Part shown: piece by piece, positions 25,434-34,228 of the stretch
Position numbering within the stretch: the stretch's first letter is position 1
Layout: each line of letters opens with the position of its first letter
Assembly: GCA_902779455.1 (NCBI GenBank)
Contig: CACZBS010000002.1
Coordinates: forward strand, 244,687-308,686
DNA from: an uncultured Prevotellaceae bacterium
GTDB taxonomy: Bacteria > Bacteroidota > Bacteroidia > Bacteroidales > Bacteroidaceae
Direction of reading: 5' to 3'
DNA length: 64,000 nt
Position numbers and translations under genes: made by a program
Notes under the pieces: model-generated
The model's input: only the letters and a program-made list of their open reading frames with translations
Databases searched by the model: none
What the model was told of the DNA's origin: nothing

Positions 25434-27596
25434 ATGAAAGTCTATCAGACAAACGAGATTAAGAACATTGCACTCATCGGCAGTGCGGGTAGCGGCAAGA
25501 CCACTCTTGCCGAGTCAATGGTCTACGAAGCCGGCATCATCAAGCGCCGCGGCACCGTGGAGGGTAAGAACACCATGAGCGACTACTTCCCCGTCGAGCA
25601 GGAGTATGGCTACTCCGTCTTCTCGACCGTCTTCCACACCGAGTGGAACGGCAAGAAGCTCAACATCATCGACTGCCCGGGAAGCGACGACTTCGTAGGA
25701 GGAGCCATCACGGCCCTCAACGTCACCGACCAGGCCCTTATCCTCGTCAACGGCCAGTATGGTCCTGAGGTGGGCTCGATGAACGCCTTCCGCAATACGG
25801 ACAAGCTGAAGAAGCCCGTCATCTTCCTCGTCAACCAGCTCGACCGCGAAAACTGCGACTATGAGCAGATTCTCCACCAGCTGCAGGAGACCTACGGTCC
25901 CAACTGCGTGCCCGTGCAGTATCCCGTAGCCACAGGCCCCGGCTTCAACACCATCATCGACGTGCTCATCATGAAGAAGCTCTCATGGAAGCCCGAGGGC
26001 GGCGCTCCCACCATTGAAGACATCCCCGCCGACCAGATGGACAAGGCCAAGGAGATGAAGGCTGCACTCGTAGAGGCCGCCGCCGCTGGCGACGACGCCC
26101 TGATGGAGAAGTTCTTCGAGACTGAAGACCTCAGCGAGGACGAGATGCGCGAGGGCATCCGCAAGGGCCTCGTCACACGGTCCATCTTCCCCGTCTTCTG
26201 CGTCTGCGGAGGCAAGGACATGGGTGTGCGCCGTCTGATGGAGTTCCTCGGCAACGTCGTCCCCTTCGTCAGCGAGATGCCCAAGGTGCAGAACGCTGCC
26301 GGCCAGGACATCACGCCCGACGCCGCCGGTCCCACCTCGCTCTACTTCTTCAAGACGGGCATCGAGCCCCACATCGGTGAGGTGAGCTACTTCAAGGTGA
26401 TGAGCGGCACCGTCAAGAGCGGCGACGACCTGACCAACGCCGACCGCGGCTCGAAGGAGCGCATCGGCACGCTCTATGCCTGCGCAGGAGCCAACCGCGT
26501 GCAGGTCGACCAGCTTTGCGCCGGCGACATCGGCTGCACGGTGAAGCTGAAGGACGTCAAGACGGGCAATACGCTCAACGGCAAGGACAATGCCGAATGG
26601 CGCTTCGACTTCATCAAGTATCCTAACTCGAAGTTCTCACGCGCCATCAAGGCCGTTAACGAGAGCGAGACGGAGAAGATGATGGCCGCCCTGAACAAGA
26701 TGCGTCAGGAGGATCCCACGTGGATCGTTGAGCAGTCGAAGGAGCTCCGCCAGATCATCGTCCACGGACAGGGCGAATTCCACCTGCGCACCCTCAAGTG
26801 GCGCATGGAGAACAACGAGAAGATCCAGATTGAATACCAGGAGCCGAAGATTCCCTATCGTGAGACCATCTCGAAGATGGCTCGTGCCGACTATCGCCAC
26901 AAGAAGCAGTCGGGCGGTTCGGGTCAGTTCGGTGAGGTGCACCTCATCATCGAGCCTTACACCGAGGGCATGGAGGATCCCGTCAGCTTCACCATCAATG
27001 GCCAGGAGTTCAAGATGAACATCAAGGGCAAGGAGGAGATCGACCTCGAATGGGGCGGCAAGCTCGTCTTCATCAACAGCGTCGTTGGTGGCGCCATCGA
27101 CCTGCGCTTCATGCCCGCCATCCTCAAGGGTATCATGCAGCGCATGGAGCAGGGCCCGCTGACCGGTTCGTACGCCCGCGACGTCCGCGTCATCGTCTAC
27201 GACGGTAAGATGCACCCGGTTGACTCGAACGAGCTCTCGTTCATGCTCGCCGCACGCAACGCCTTCTCAGCAGCCTTCCGTGAGGCCGGCCCGAAGGTGC
27301 TCGAGCCCATCTACGACCTCGAGGTGCTCGTCCCCGCCGACTACATGGGCGACGTGATGAGCGACCTGCAGGGCCGCCGCGCCATCATCATGGGCATGGA
27401 CTCAGAGGCTGGCTACCAGAAGCTCTCGGCCAAGATTCCTCTCAAGGAGCTCTCCAGCTACTCCATCGCACTGAGCTCGCTGACCGGCGGACGTGCCTCG
27501 TTCTCTACCAAGTTCTCAAGCTACGAGCTCGTACCGAACGACATCCAGCAGGCTCTCATCAAGCAGCACGAGGAGGAGATGAAGGACGAGGACTAA
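25434..27596 (+). CDS. EF-G paralogue (EF-G2/FusA2-like) with altered GTPase centre
   Basis: 720 residues with all five EF-G domains. The P-loop is GSAGSGKT (16-23) instead of AHIDAGKTT. Switch II reads DCPGSDDF (80-87), so the catalytic His of DTPGH is Ser84. The guanine-specificity motif is NQLD (134-137) instead of NKMD. Domains III-V look normal (GQGEFHLRTLKWRM; GGSGQFGEVHLIIEP; EPIYDLEVLVPADYMGDVMSDLQGRRA). Known work on Bacteroides thetaiotaomicron describes an EF-G paralogue, FusA2/EF-G2, that supports translocation without GTP hydrolysis in nutrient-poor conditions. This gene fits that class by inference. It is monocistronic and away from ribosomal protein genes, so it is not the housekeeping fusA. 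Confidence 0.88.
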   Translation: MKVYQTNEIKNIALIGSAGSGKTTLAESMVYEAGIIKRRGTVEGKNTMSDYFPVEQEYGYSVFSTVFHTEWNGKKLNIIDCPGSDDFVGGAITALNVTDQALILVNGQYGPEVGSMNAFRNTDKLKKPVIFLVNQLDRENCDYEQILHQLQETYGPNCVPVQYPVATGPGFNTIIDVLIMKKLSWKPEGGAPTIEDIPADQMDKAKEMKAALVEAAAAGDDALMEKFFETEDLSEDEMREGIRKGLVTRSIFPVFCVCGGKDMGVRRLMEFLGNVVPFVSEMPKVQNAAGQDITPDAAGPTSLYFFKTGIEPHIGEVSYFKVMSGTVKSGDDLTNADRGSKERIGTLYACAGANRVQVDQLCAGDIGCTVKLKDVKTGNTLNGKDNAEWRFDFIKYPNSKFSRAIKAVNESETEKMMAALNKMRQEDPTWIVEQSKELRQIIVHGQGEFHLRTLKWRMENNEKIQIEYQEPKIPYRETISKMARADYRHKKQSGGSGQFGEVHLIIEPYTEGMEDPVSFTINGQEFKMNIKGKEEIDLEWGGKLVFINSVVGGAIDLRFMPAILKGIMQRMEQGPLTGSYARDVRVIVYDGKMHPVDSNELSFMLAARNAFSAAFREAGPKVLEPIYDLEVLVPADYMGDVMSDLQGRRAIIMGMDSEAGYQKLSAKIPLKELSSYSIALSSLTGGRASFSTKFSSYELVPNDIQQALIKQHEEEMKDED

Positions 27597-27649
27597 TTAT
27601 AATTCCTCCATGTGTCCGTCCCCGCTCTTTCGGACTATTTATCACTCAT

Positions 27650-27684
27650 ACGCCCTTTCCGCCTGTCGGAGAGGGCGTTTCTTT
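27650..27684 (+). terminator. Terminator of the EF-G paralogue gene
   Basis: Stem ACGCCCTttCCG (27650-27661) / CGGagAGGGCGT (27667-27678) with loop CCTGT, then TTTCTTTTC. Confidence 0.8.
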
Positions 27685-27818
27685 TCTTTGGTACTTTCAT
27701 GCCCAACAGACTGAAAGCGATTTTTGCCTATGTTGCCACCATTGATTGGAACTAAAGATTGGTAAACTCAAATTCCTCTAATTGACTATTTGTTTACATC
27801 TCTTCCTTTCCGTTGAGC

Positions 27819-27908
27819 AAAGCGGTGCTTTTCGGCCAAAGAAGTGCCGCTTTTTTCATCGAGAAGCGGCGCTTTTCACACTTCAAAGCGCCACTTCATT
27901 TCTTCAAA
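27819..27908. repeat. Intergenic 22-nt-pitch repeat array 3
   Basis: Four cores start at 27819, 27842, 27864 and 27885 (pitch 23, 22, 21): AAAGCGGTGCTT, AAGTGCCGCTTT, AAGCGGCGCTTT, AAAGCGCCACTT. It lies about 110 nt before the sigma-54-type promoter of htpG and 140 nt after the EF-G2 terminator, so it is not needed to end the upstream transcript. Confidence 0.8.
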
Positions 27909-28028
27909 ACGAAAAACATACTGTTTATCAAGCATTTACATAAACGTACGGAAGAATTGCGAAAAATCATTACTTATCCAAGTTCTTTCGCAGGCAATCA
28001 GGCGTCCGCTTCCCTATTGTAATTCCTT

Positions 28029-28045
28029 TTGGCACGAAATTTGCA
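28029..28045 (+). promoter_or_regulatory. Sigma-54 (RpoN)-type promoter of htpG
   Basis: TTGGCACGAAATTTGCA matches the -24/-12 consensus TTGGCACNNNNNTTGCW. GG (28031-28032) and GC (28043-28044) are separated by exactly 10 nt. A start about 12 nt downstream of the GC gives a 40-nt leader before ATG 28096. No TAnnTTTG box is present between here and the start codon. Confidence 0.65.
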
Positions 28046-28095
28046 TATTGTCAACTGTAATCAAGCATTCAGACATTAAACACATACGTACAATT

Positions 28096-30159
28096 ATGCA
28101 AAAAGGCAACATCGGGGTTACAACCGAGAACATATTCCCCGTCATCAAAAAGTTTCTCTACAGTGATCACGAGATATTCCTGCGCGAGATGGTCTCCAAC
28201 GCCGTCGACGCCACGCAGAAGATGAAGACACTCGCCGAGCGCGGCGACTTCAAGGGCGATCTGGGCGACCTGACCGTCCGCATCGCACTCGACGCCGACA
28301 AGGGCACCATCACCATCAGCGACCGCGGCATCGGCATGACCGAGGAGGAGATTGACAAGTATATCAACCAGATAGCTTTCTCGGGCGTGAGCGACTTCCT
28401 CGAGAAGTATAAGGACAACGCCAACAACATCATAGGACACTTCGGCTTGGGCTTCTACTCGTCATTCATGGTCTCGAAGAAGGTAGAGATCATCACCCGC
28501 TCATACAAGGAGGACGCCAAGGCCGTCAAGTGGACCTGCGACGGAAGCCCCGCCTACGAAATCGACGAGGCAGAACGCGACAGCCGTGGCACGGACATCA
28601 TCCTCTACATCGACGACGACTGCAAGGAGTTTCTTGACCGTCAGAAGATTGAGTCGCTGCTGCAGAAGTACTGCAAGTTCCTGCCTGTGCCCGTCGCTTT
28701 CGGCAAGAAGCAGGAATGGTCGAAGGAGCAGAGCAAAATGGTCGACACGGCCGACGACAATATTATAAATAATGTGGAGCCCCTGTGGACCAAGACGCCG
28801 TCGACGCTGAAGGACGAGGACTACCGCTCATTCTATCGCACGCTCTATCCGATGCACGACGAGCCGCTCTTCTGGATCCACCTGAACGTCGACTACCCCT
28901 TCAACCTGACGGGTATCCTCTACTTCCCCCGCATCAAGTCGAACCTCGACATCACCCGCAACAAGATCCAGCTCTACTGCAACCAGGTCTTTGTCACCGA
29001 CCAGGTGGAGGGCATCGTGCCGGAGTTCCTCACGCTGCTGCACGGCGTCATTGACTCGCCCGACATCCCGCTGAATGTCTCGCGCAGCTATCTGCAGAGC
29101 GATCGTGAGGTGAAGAAGATCTCGACATACATCACCAAGAAGGTGGCCGACCGACTCAAGGCGATCTTCAACGAGGACCGCAAGGCCTACGAGGCCAAGT
29201 GGGACGACCTGAAACTTTTCATCAACTACGGCATCCTCAGCGAGCAGGACTTCTACGACCGTGCCAAGGACTTCTCATTGTTCAAGGACACGGAGGGCAA
29301 GTACTTCACCTTCGAGGAATATCAGAAGCTCATCGAGCCGACTCAGAAGGACAAGGACGGCACGCTCGTCTACCTCTATGCCACGGACAAAGAGGAGCAG
29401 TACAGCTACATCCGCGCCGCACAGGACAAGGGCTACTCGGTGCTGATGTTCGACGGACAGCTCGACGTGCCTGCCATTCAGACCTTCGAGCAGAAGTTCG
29501 AGAAGAGCCGCTTCACACGTGTCGATGCCGACATCATCGACCGTCTCATCCAGAAGAACGACGAACGCAAGACCAGCCTGACTGACACGGAGCGTGACAA
29601 TCTGACAGAACTCTTCCAGTCGCAGGTGCCTAAGATGGACAACAAGGCGGAGTTCATGGTTGAGGTCGACGCCCTCGGCGAGGAGGCTCGCCCCGTCGTC
29701 ATCACGCAGAATGAGTGGATGCGACGCATGAAGGAGATGAGCCGCTATCAGAGCGGCATGAGCTTCTACGGCCAGATGCCCGACTCGTTCAACATGGTGC
29801 TCAACAGCGACCACCGGCTGGTGAAGGAGGTGCTCACGGCTTTCAGTAACGACATGGCCGAAACTCTGAAGCCCATCGAAAGCGAGCTGAAGGGCCAGGA
29901 GGCCCGGCTTGCTGCCCTGAACCAGCTGACCGACAAGAAGAAGCCTGAGGAAATCACCCAGGAGGAGAAGGACGACAAGGCTAACACGCAGAAGGCCATC
30001 GACGAGCAGAAGGAGAAGAAGGAGCAGCTCATCGGCGACTATGCCGTGAAGAACGACATCATCCACCAGCTCATCGACCTGGCCCTGCTGCAGAACGGCA
30101 TGCTGAAGGGCGAGGCGCTCGACAGGTTCCTCAAGCGCTCTGTCGACTTGATCAAATAA
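28096..30159 (+). CDS. htpG: Molecular chaperone HtpG (Hsp90)
   Basis: 687 residues. The GHKL ATPase motifs are visible: FLREMVSNAVDAT (usual NASDA region, here NAVDA), SDRGIGMTEEEI, and GHFGLGFYSSFMVSKKV (lid). The middle domain has FPRIKSNLDITRNKIQLYCNQVFVTD and GVIDSPDIPLNVSRSYLQ. A charged, coiled linker, EEITQEEKDDKANTQKAIDEQKEKKEQ, precedes the C-terminal dimerisation region. Start at ATG 28096 because the frame upstream passes through the promoter and array 3 and has no Hsp90 similarity. It is monocistronic, with a terminator at 30177-30214. Confidence 0.95.
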   Translation: MQKGNIGVTTENIFPVIKKFLYSDHEIFLREMVSNAVDATQKMKTLAERGDFKGDLGDLTVRIALDADKGTITISDRGIGMTEEEIDKYINQIAFSGVSDFLEKYKDNANNIIGHFGLGFYSSFMVSKKVEIITRSYKEDAKAVKWTCDGSPAYEIDEAERDSRGTDIILYIDDDCKEFLDRQKIESLLQKYCKFLPVPVAFGKKQEWSKEQSKMVDTADDNIINNVEPLWTKTPSTLKDEDYRSFYRTLYPMHDEPLFWIHLNVDYPFNLTGILYFPRIKSNLDITRNKIQLYCNQVFVTDQVEGIVPEFLTLLHGVIDSPDIPLNVSRSYLQSDREVKKISTYITKKVADRLKAIFNEDRKAYEAKWDDLKLFINYGILSEQDFYDRAKDFSLFKDTEGKYFTFEEYQKLIEPTQKDKDGTLVYLYATDKEEQYSYIRAAQDKGYSVLMFDGQLDVPAIQTFEQKFEKSRFTRVDADIIDRLIQKNDERKTSLTDTERDNLTELFQSQVPKMDNKAEFMVEVDALGEEARPVVITQNEWMRRMKEMSRYQSGMSFYGQMPDSFNMVLNSDHRLVKEVLTAFSNDMAETLKPIESELKGQEARLAALNQLTDKKKPEEITQEEKDDKANTQKAIDEQKEKKEQLIGDYAVKNDIIHQLIDLALLQNGMLKGEALDRFLKRSVDLIK

Positions 30160-30176
30160 GGACACTTGTTCATGAC

Positions 30177-30216
30177 AAAGCCCAGGACTTTCATTTTATG
30201 AGGTCCTGGGCTTTAT
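30177..30216 (+). terminator. Terminator of htpG
   Basis: A perfect 12-bp stem AAAGCCCAGGAC (30177-30188) / GTCCTGGGCTTT (30203-30214), followed by a modest T-rich stretch. It may serve both htpG and the converging sigma-factor gene. Confidence 0.7.
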
Positions 30217-30250
30217 CCTTATCCGCGAGATTTACTGTCCTATCATGTCT

Positions 30251-30940
30251 TCATTGCCGCAACTCCGTCAAGCGTCTCTTGTAGGCCTTCTTCAGCTGGC
30301 GGATGGCATGGTCGCGAATCTGGCGGACACGTTCGCGCTTCAGTTGCATGTCGGCAGCTATCTCAGCCATGGTCAGGCTCTCCTGCCCAACGCCAAAGTA
30401 GGCATTGACGACCTGTGAGTCGCGGTCGCAAAGCGAACGTAGTGCATATTCCACGGCCTGCTCTATGGTTGAATTATAGACACGGTCGTCAGCCAAAGGA
30501 GCGTTGCCGTCGACAAGGACGGAAAGCAGATTGACGCCTGTCTTGCTGCCCAACGGTGCATCCACAGAACGGGTCTCGCCGTTGCGACGACTCTCCACGC
30601 GGCGCTCAGCGCTCTCTGCCGTCAGGGCGCGCTCAATCTGCTGACGCACGAACGTGACGGCATAATTGACGAAGCGGAGCCCACGGCCGGCATCAAACTT
30701 ATTAGCGGCTTTCACCAGGCCGATGTTGCCCTCGCTCACGAGGTCTTCCATCGGCAAGCCTTTTCCCTGATACTGCTTGGCAATTGACACCACGAACCGC
30801 AGGTTGGATTCTATCAGGCGATTGAGCGCACGCTCGTCGCCCTTGCGGATCCGTTCGCTCAGCAGACGCTCCTCGTCCTCGCTAAGCAGTTGTCCTCGAC
30901 CGATTTCATCGAGATAATGATTCAAGAGATGATCTTCCAT
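30251..30940 (-). CDS. Second RpoD-family sigma factor
   Basis: 229 residues, with sigma regions 1.2-4.2. Region 2 is LRFVVSIAKQYQGKGLPMEDLVSEGNIGLVKAANKFDAGRGLRFVNYAVTFVRQQIERAL. Compared with the primary sigma at 44964 (YAVWWIRQSI), the two tryptophans used for -10 melting are Thr-Phe here. Region 3 is shortened and diverged. Region 4.2 (MAEIAADMQLKRERVRQIRDHAIRQLKKA) keeps the RERVRQIR helix. It is probably a stress or stationary-phase type sigma with altered promoter melting. A TAACTTTG box (30946-30953, minus) ends 5 nt before the ATG, so the message may be leaderless. The upstream open frame crosses that box and is rejected. Confidence 0.85.
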   Translation of the reverse strand: MEDHLLNHYLDEIGRGQLLSEDEERLLSERIRKGDERALNRLIESNLRFVVSIAKQYQGKGLPMEDLVSEGNIGLVKAANKFDAGRGLRFVNYAVTFVRQQIERALTAESAERRVESRRNGETRSVDAPLGSKTGVNLLSVLVDGNAPLADDRVYNSTIEQAVEYALRSLCDRDSQVVNAYFGVGQESLTMAEIAADMQLKRERVRQIRDHAIRQLKKAYKRRLTELRQ

Positions 30941-30945
30941 GCCTG

Positions 30946-30953
30946 CAAAGTTA
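30946..30953 (-). promoter_or_regulatory. -7 box of the second sigma factor gene
   Basis: TAACTTTG on the minus strand, ending 5 nt before the start codon. It lies in the gap between this gene and the EEP gene. Confidence 0.6.
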
Positions 30954-30995
30954 ATAGTAATTCTTGAAATAACAAAGGAAACGGCGGAAAAATGT

Positions 30996-31913
30996 TTATC
31001 TGAATCGCACGACAAGCGGCAGATGGTCGCTGGTGCCCCCTTCGTAGCGAAAGCCGTTGAAGGTGCGGCGAGGCTTCCAGCCTCCATAGACGTCGTCCTC
31101 ATTCAAGAGGAAGTCGGCATCGTTGACATAGACACTCCCGACCCTCTCGCTCATCCTTGGCGAAGTCAGGACATGGTCAATCGACCGCCAGCGCCCCTTG
31201 AATCGATACGTGGCACGAGCCTTACCAAAACGCCCTCTGGCTTGTCGCGATATGTTGTCAAGCCCCTGCTGATAAAGTGTTTTCAAGGCAGGGCTGTTGT
31301 CGTAATCGTTGAAGTCGCCTGCCACGACGACGAGCTGGTTTTCGTCAAGCGTATGGATAGCCTTGGCGAGCACCTGGGCTACTTGCAGGCGAAAAGGACG
31401 AGAATAGCGTTCGCCGCCATAGCGGCTGGGGGCATGAACGATGAAGAAATGGAGTGTGTCGCCAGCGACGACAAGTCCTTTCACATAAAGCACGTCGCGT
31501 GTTGGACGCATCTCCTTGACAGGTTCCACCGTCAGGGATTCATAGCAGAGCGGACGGAAACGGGCCGGGCGATAGAGCAAGGCCACATCTACGCCGCGCA
31601 CATCGGGCGACTCAGTCATCAGATAGTCATAGCCTGCATTGCGAAGCAGCGAGCGACGCGTCAGGTCGTGCAGCACCGTGTCGTTCTCGACCTCGCAGAG
31701 GGCCACCACATCGGGCAGTTCGTCAGCACAGGACAAGATGGTGCGCCCAACGTCGTTCAGCTTCTGCCAATACTTATATGTAGTCCAACGACGCGGCCCG
31801 TCGGGCAGGAACTCCAGATCCTGCTTCGACGGGTCGTGGCGTGTGTCGAACAGATTCTCGCAATTCAGTTCAACGAACGTGAGAAACGTCGACAATAAGA
31901 TTGAGAGAAACAT
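30996..31913 (-). CDS. Endonuclease/exonuclease/phosphatase (EEP) family protein
   Basis: 305 residues. N-terminal hydrophobic start (MFLSILLSTFLTF, possible signal) then ELNCENLF (metal-site Asn/Glu region), DVVALCEVEN (Glu), VVVAGDFND (Asp-x-Asn) and GTSDHLPLVVRF (catalytic Asp-His), the complete EEP catalytic set. Members act on DNA, phospholipids or inositol phosphates; the substrate here cannot be told. Its stop is followed by the second sigma gene. Its start codon shares one base with the stop of the upstream POT transporter, so the two are coupled. Confidence 0.8.
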   Translation of the reverse strand: MFLSILLSTFLTFVELNCENLFDTRHDPSKQDLEFLPDGPRRWTTYKYWQKLNDVGRTILSCADELPDVVALCEVENDTVLHDLTRRSLLRNAGYDYLMTESPDVRGVDVALLYRPARFRPLCYESLTVEPVKEMRPTRDVLYVKGLVVAGDTLHFFIVHAPSRYGGERYSRPFRLQVAQVLAKAIHTLDENQLVVVAGDFNDYDNSPALKTLYQQGLDNISRQARGRFGKARATYRFKGRWRSIDHVLTSPRMSERVGSVYVNDADFLLNEDDVYGGWKPRRTFNGFRYEGGTSDHLPLVVRFR

Positions 31914-33445
31914 CAGCAGACTTTCTCAAGGCGCTTCATCACTGCAAACATGAAGGCGGCTGAGAGGAGGCATAGCACGATGAACACACACCATACAGCC
32001 CACAGAGGCAGGTCGCCCCAGAGGTAACCGCCCACGCTGACCAGCTTGTTGCCAATAGCGGTAGCACCAAACCATCCGCCCATCATGAGGCCCTTGTACT
32101 TCGGAGGAGCAACCTTCGAGACGAACGAGATGCCCATCGGCGACAGCAACAGCTCACCGAAGGTCAGGATGAGATAGGTCGAGATGAGCCAATAGGGCGA
32201 CACCAGCGGTCCGAGCTCGCCATTGGCTGCCAGTGCAGCCTGCTCGTTAGGCGTCAGAAGGCCCTGCGATGCAAAGAGCATGATGAAGAATGCCGAGGCA
32301 GCCACCAGCATGCCATATGCAATCTTGCGTGGGGCGGAAGGCTCCTTACCCTTGCCTGCCAGATAGGCGAAGATGCCCATTGAGACAGGTGTCAATGCCA
32401 CGACATAGAAGGGATTGAACTGTTGGAAGATCGGGGCCGATATATCGATAGTACCCGTGGCACGTGTGTACTTGTAGATCAGCACGCCGACAGCTGCCAG
32501 CACGACGAGGGCCGAGATTCCCTTGCCCTTCGAGGTCTTGCTCTGGAAGAGTGAGAAGAGGCCATAGACGATGAAGATGAGCATGACAAGGTTCCACACG
32601 TCGAACGGCATCGTGTGGGCACCGCTGGCGGTCTTGGCCGTGAACTCATCGGCAAAGTAAGTCAGCGAGAGACCATTCTGATGGAATGCCATCCAGAAGA
32701 AGATGACCACGGCAAAGACGAGACAGAGGGCCACGATGCGCTGCTTGGTCTCCTCCTTAGTGAGTTCGGGCTCGGTCTTGAGGGCTTGTGCCCCCTTGGT
32801 CTCACCCTTGTTGCCCTCCGTATGGCGGAAGGTGGAGCGGAACACATAGTAGATAGCTATCGAGAGGATCAGCGAGGCGCATGCGACGGCGAAGGCAAAG
32901 TGGTAGGCCTCGCCAGGTGCTGTATATCCGAGCGAATTCTTGGCCCACTCGGAAATCTCGATGGCAGCGGTAGGTGCAAAAAGAGCACCAATGTTGATGG
33001 CCATATAGAAGATTGAGAAGCCAGCATCGCGCTTGTCGGAATACTGCGGATCATCATAAAGGTTGCCCACCATCACTTGCAGGTTGCCCTTGAAGAGGCC
33101 CGTTCCGAAGCTGATGAGAATCAGCGAGATAAGCATGGCGATGAGTCCGACGGTATTGCCGCCCAAGGGGACGGACAGCAACAGATAGCCAAGGAACATG
33201 ATGATGATTCCGATGGTGACCATCTTACCGAAGCCGAACTTGTCGGCCAGCCAGCCGCCGACAATGGGTAGGAAGTAGACGAGCATGAGGAAATCCCCGT
33301 AGATCTCGCCAGCCCACCCTGCATCGAGGCCGAAGTTGGCTCTTAGAAACAATGCGAAGACGGCTATCATCGTGTAGTAGCCGAATCGCTCACCTGTGTT
33401 GGCCAGTGCCAACGCGAACAGTCCTTTTGGTTGTCCTTCAAACAT
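31913..33445 (-). CDS. Proton-dependent oligopeptide transporter (POT/PTR2 family)
   Basis: 510 residues, about 14 membrane segments. The proton-coupling motif ERFGYY (ExxERFxYY type) is in the first helix, followed by GEIYGDFLMLVYFLPIVGGWLADKFG and the long SLILISFGTGLFKGNLQVMVG helix, both typical. It imports di- and tripeptides with protons. The start lies 3 nt after the stop of the barrel-protein gene, placing it in a four-gene minus-strand cluster (LysM/PBP-like, barrel, POT, EEP). Confidence 0.92.
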   Translation of the reverse strand: MFEGQPKGLFALALANTGERFGYYTMIAVFALFLRANFGLDAGWAGEIYGDFLMLVYFLPIVGGWLADKFGFGKMVTIGIIIMFLGYLLLSVPLGGNTVGLIAMLISLILISFGTGLFKGNLQVMVGNLYDDPQYSDKRDAGFSIFYMAINIGALFAPTAAIEISEWAKNSLGYTAPGEAYHFAFAVACASLILSIAIYYVFRSTFRHTEGNKGETKGAQALKTEPELTKEETKQRIVALCLVFAVVIFFWMAFHQNGLSLTYFADEFTAKTASGAHTMPFDVWNLVMLIFIVYGLFSLFQSKTSKGKGISALVVLAAVGVLIYKYTRATGTIDISAPIFQQFNPFYVVALTPVSMGIFAYLAGKGKEPSAPRKIAYGMLVAASAFFIMLFASQGLLTPNEQAALAANGELGPLVSPYWLISTYLILTFGELLLSPMGISFVSKVAPPKYKGLMMGGWFGATAIGNKLVSVGGYLWGDLPLWAVWCVFIVLCLLSAAFMFAVMKRLEKVC

Positions 33446-33448
33446 AAA

Positions 33449-34228
33449 TTATTTAATTTTAGGGTTAATAGTTTTCATCAAGTCGCAGAGATATGTCAGT
33501 TTAATGACAATGTTGCCGAAGTTGGAGCGCCCGAAGTAGTCGCGCTTCGAGTTGCCGTAGATGTCGCCAAGACCATAATAGTAGCGGCCTTCGATCAGGA
33601 AATGGCCCAGACGCGGGTGGGAATACTCCAGTCCGAGGCCGGCCGCGATGCCGTAGTCGAAGCGGTGCTCGACGTCCATCGTGTCCTGAGCGATGACGTG
33701 TGAGGTGCGGTCGCGGTCGTTGCGCTGCTCGAGCTCAAAGTTCTTGCTGGTCTTCTCATTGAGGAAGAAGCCCATCTGGGGGCCTGCCTGAAAGAAGAAC
33801 TGGAATCCTTTGCGCTCGCGTCCCCACCCCAGCCGGGCGAAGACGGGCAGCTGTATGTAGGTCATGTCGCGCTGATAGTACTCCACCTCGCCTGTGACGT
33901 CATTGACGACAGGCACATCGTTGATGTCGAGCTGGTTCTCCTTCCATCCGATCTGGGCGTAGTTGAGCTCGGCCACGATGGCGCAGATGCTGCTAAAATA
34001 CTTCTCCGAGGTGTAGCGGAAGGAGAGTCCGCCCGTCAGTCCGCCATGCTGGCTCTGAGGCACACGCGGTGTGAATCCGACGGTGCTGAGGACATAGCCG
34101 GCATTGACGCCTACGGCCAGCTCATTGCGGTGCTCGCCGACCTGGGCTGAAACCGACATGGCCAGCATCGCCAGGCATGCGAGGGCCCAACTGCGCAGAG
34201 AGGACGGATTAGTAATTGACGGTTTCAA
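33449..34228 (-). CDS. PorT-like outer-membrane beta-barrel protein
   Basis: 259 residues. Signal peptide (SWALACLAMLAMSVSAQ), then alternating strands typical of an 8- to 10-stranded barrel (LAVGVNAGYVLSTVGF; GGLSFRYTSEKYF; YIQLPVFARLGWG; FQFFFQAGPQMGFFL; YGIAAGLGLEYSHPRLGHFLIEGRYYYGLGDIY). The LPVFARLGW segment and the final NIVIKLTYL strand match PorT/outer-membrane porin-family proteins of Bacteroidetes. Its start lies 20 nt inside the end of the LysM gene. PorT proper acts in type IX secretion; whether this one does is open. Confidence 0.7.
   Translation of the reverse strand: MKPSITNPSSLRSWALACLAMLAMSVSAQVGEHRNELAVGVNAGYVLSTVGFTPRVPQSQHGGLTGGLSFRYTSEKYFSSICAIVAELNYAQIGWKENQLDINDVPVVNDVTGEVEYYQRDMTYIQLPVFARLGWGRERKGFQFFFQAGPQMGFFLNEKTSKNFELEQRNDRDRTSHVIAQDTMDVEHRFDYGIAAGLGLEYSHPRLGHFLIEGRYYYGLGDIYGNSKRDYFGRSNFGNIVIKLTYLCDLMKTINPKIK

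Noticed and set aside
25434-27596. Housekeeping fusA
   Set aside because: No ribosomal protein genes beside it and three altered G-domain motifs.
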